Shown in pieces: positions 63,054 through 64,000 of a stretch of DNA of 64,000 bases. The position numbers and the translations under genes are program-made. Below the pieces are notes generated by a model, which made no database searches, had not been told where the DNA came from, and worked only from the letters and a program-made list of their open reading frames with translations. Each line of letters begins with the position of its first letter. Position 1 is the stretch's first letter. The stretch lies in assembly GCA_002167745.1 (NCBI GenBank), contig NHCB01000013.1:129526-193525 (forward strand), written 5' to 3'. Source of the DNA: Betaproteobacteria bacterium TMED22 (GTDB taxonomy: Bacteria > Pseudomonadota > Gammaproteobacteria > Burkholderiales > Eutrophovitaceae).

Positions 63054-63352
63054 ATTAGAATAATCTATAGCCCAAGAGAACTAGGCTTGAAACTATAACG
63101 TAGACAACTTTATTTAAAAAACTTTTTGGGATCCTGAATTTAATACCGTCGATTTTTTCATGTTTTTGCCTTTAGCGGGAGTAACCAATAAATACTCTAG
63201 ACACTTCGTAAAAGCAGAGGATAGCGAAAGGGAGTCGAGTTGATGCTCTTATTATGATTAAAAAAACAGTGAATTGGATCCAAATAAATATTTATAAAAC
63301 AATAGCTTATGAAATAATTGAAAATTCACTAGGTAAATATACTTATAGCCTA

Positions 63353-63380
63353 TTGACATGCATTTCCCACCGGATATAAC
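63353..63380 (+). promoter_or_regulatory. Putative sigma70 promoter (TTGACA-16-TATAAC) of the RNA-element/micro-ORF unit
   Basis: Perfect -35 TTGACA at 63353-63358, 16-nt spacer, -10 TATAAC at 63375-63380. Confidence 0.75.
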
Positions 63381-63389
63381 ATCCGCTCA

Positions 63390-63492
63390 CGTTCATCCAT
63401 TAGGACGGAAGTAGACTACTCAGTCGAAGGAACGCATTATCGTCGTTCATCTCGTAAGAGACGGAAGTAGGTAATGGTTACCGAAGGAACGC
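63390..63492 (+). ncRNA. Tandem structured RNA element (two copies) in the 5' leader of the 35-aa micro-ORF
   Basis: Copy 1 63390-63435 and copy 2 63444-63492 share CGTTCATC, GACGGAAGTA and GAAGGAACGC; enclosed stems differ in sequence but keep pairing (GACT-ACTC-AGTC versus GGTAA-TGG-TTACC); outer CGTTC/GAACG complementary in both. Confidence 0.75.
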
Positions 63493-63517
63493 ACCTAACT
63501 TTAAAAAGGAGGGTGTT

Positions 63518-63625
63518 ATGAATATGTGGACACAATACTGTAGACGCCAAGCACGCGCTGAGCATTACAAAGCTCAGATGGTGAGAGCAATGTTGTTGCG
63601 CGCGTTAAAAACGTACGACAGTTAA
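63518..63625 (+). CDS. 35-aa basic micro-protein MNMWTQYCRRQARAEHYKAQMVRAMLLRALKTYDS
   Basis: ATG...TAA preceded by AAAAGGAGGGTGTT (strong Shine-Dalgarno at good spacing), within promoter-terminator unit. Confidence 0.7.
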   Translation: MNMWTQYCRRQARAEHYKAQMVRAMLLRALKTYDS

Positions 63626-63662
63626 AGTAATTACTAAACACAAATTCAGTAGTCAGCAAGCT

Positions 63663-63697
63663 AGGCAAAGCCAGCATATCGGCTTTGCCTTTTTTTG
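63663..63697 (+). terminator. Rho-independent terminator ending the micro-ORF transcript
   Basis: Perfect stem AGGCAAAGCC / GGCTTTGCCT with loop AGCATATC followed by a T-tract. Confidence 0.92.
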
Positions 63698-63724
63698 TGC
63701 CCCGAAAAAATTTAATCTTCCGCA

Positions 63725-63946
63725 ATGAAGCACAAAAAAAATCCCGTAATAGCGGAGGTAGTGCTTGCCCAAGCTCGCTATTGCCACACTCAAATGAGTG
63801 GCCTAAGTACAGCATCTATCCATGAAAATGAGCGCTCTGGCACCTCATGGACCTTGGAGTGGATGCTTGTTCCGACATTGCTCATTGCAAGCGCCGATAC
63901 TGTCGTCAATACGGAGGAGTTGATCGAAACTCTTACTTTCACTTAA
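63725..63946 (+). CDS. Possible small hypothetical protein (73 aa)
   Basis: Open reading frame downstream of the terminator; no clear Shine-Dalgarno, no recognised family. Confidence 0.3.
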   Translation: MKHKKNPVIAEVVLAQARYCHTQMSGLSTASIHENERSGTSWTLEWMLVPTLLIASADTVVNTEELIETLTFT

Positions 63947-64000
63947 AGACGTATTAAGTCTAGCTGCCTCTGCAGTATAAATGCAGCGAAGAAAGAGTCT

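Noticed and set aside
63404-63492. Two identical-flank repeats could suggest a mini CRISPR array or transposon end
   Set aside because: Only two copies, the conserved blocks are 10 nt split by variable hairpins, no cas genes or transposase nearby, and the unit sits neatly in a 5' leader; a structured RNA fits better.
63516-63815. 99-aa minus-strand ORF over the micro-ORF region
   Set aside because: It runs antisense through the terminator stem and SD of the plus-strand unit, has no SD, and its composition looks random.
1-64000. tRNA, rRNA, prophage, integron, IS element or defence system
   Set aside because: No tRNA-like cloverleaf with TTCRA motif, no transposase/integrase/recombinase domains and no restriction, CRISPR or toxin-antitoxin proteins were recognised by reading; an exhaustive tRNAscan/DefenseFinder run was not possible.
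63951-64000. CTGC/GCAG short inverted repeats at the right window edge
   Set aside because: Stems of 4-5 bp with no T-tract or conserved context; consistent with chance.

Overview
This window is gammaproteobacterial-type chromosome, densely coding, with no recognisable tRNA/rRNA, CRISPR array, prophage or transposon. From left to right: (i) a minus-strand housekeeping block, ndk-rlmN-ispG-hisS-yfgM-bamB (bamB runs off the left edge), next to tilS, accA, a gamma-glutamyltranspeptidase, tolC, folD and a molybdopterin oxidoreductase; (ii) a plus-strand nine-gene apparent operon (about 14.87-25.16 kb) that embeds a NodT/MacA/split-MacB-type efflux system between enoyl-CoA hydratase and 3-hydroxyacyl-CoA dehydrogenase genes; (iii) ispDF and mfd; (iv) a hybrid Isc/Suf iron-sulfur operon (iscR, iscS, A-type carrier, sufBCDS, sufU, Nfu, Rieske) with a near-consensus IscR type-1 site over its promoter; (v) cysE, trmJ, suhB, mutS, selO, mltB; (vi) a complete ccmABCDEFGHI cluster, including a 41-aa ccmD missing from the ORF track; (vii) an accessory tail of small, mostly secreted, redox or uncharacterised proteins. 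The most interesting signal is at 63.35-63.70 kb, outside the annotated ORFs. It is a self-contained transcription unit with a near-consensus sigma70 promoter, two tandem copies of a structured RNA element (conserved GACGGAAGTA...GAAGGAACGC flanks around hairpin stems of different sequence but preserved pairing, each enclosed by a conserved CGTTC/GAACG stem), a strong Shine-Dalgarno, a 35-aa basic micro-ORF and a Rho-independent terminator. A second unusual feature is a 5x AGGTATG heptad repeat forming the start region of a thioesterase gene. All functional calls are from reading translated sequence; no database search was run.
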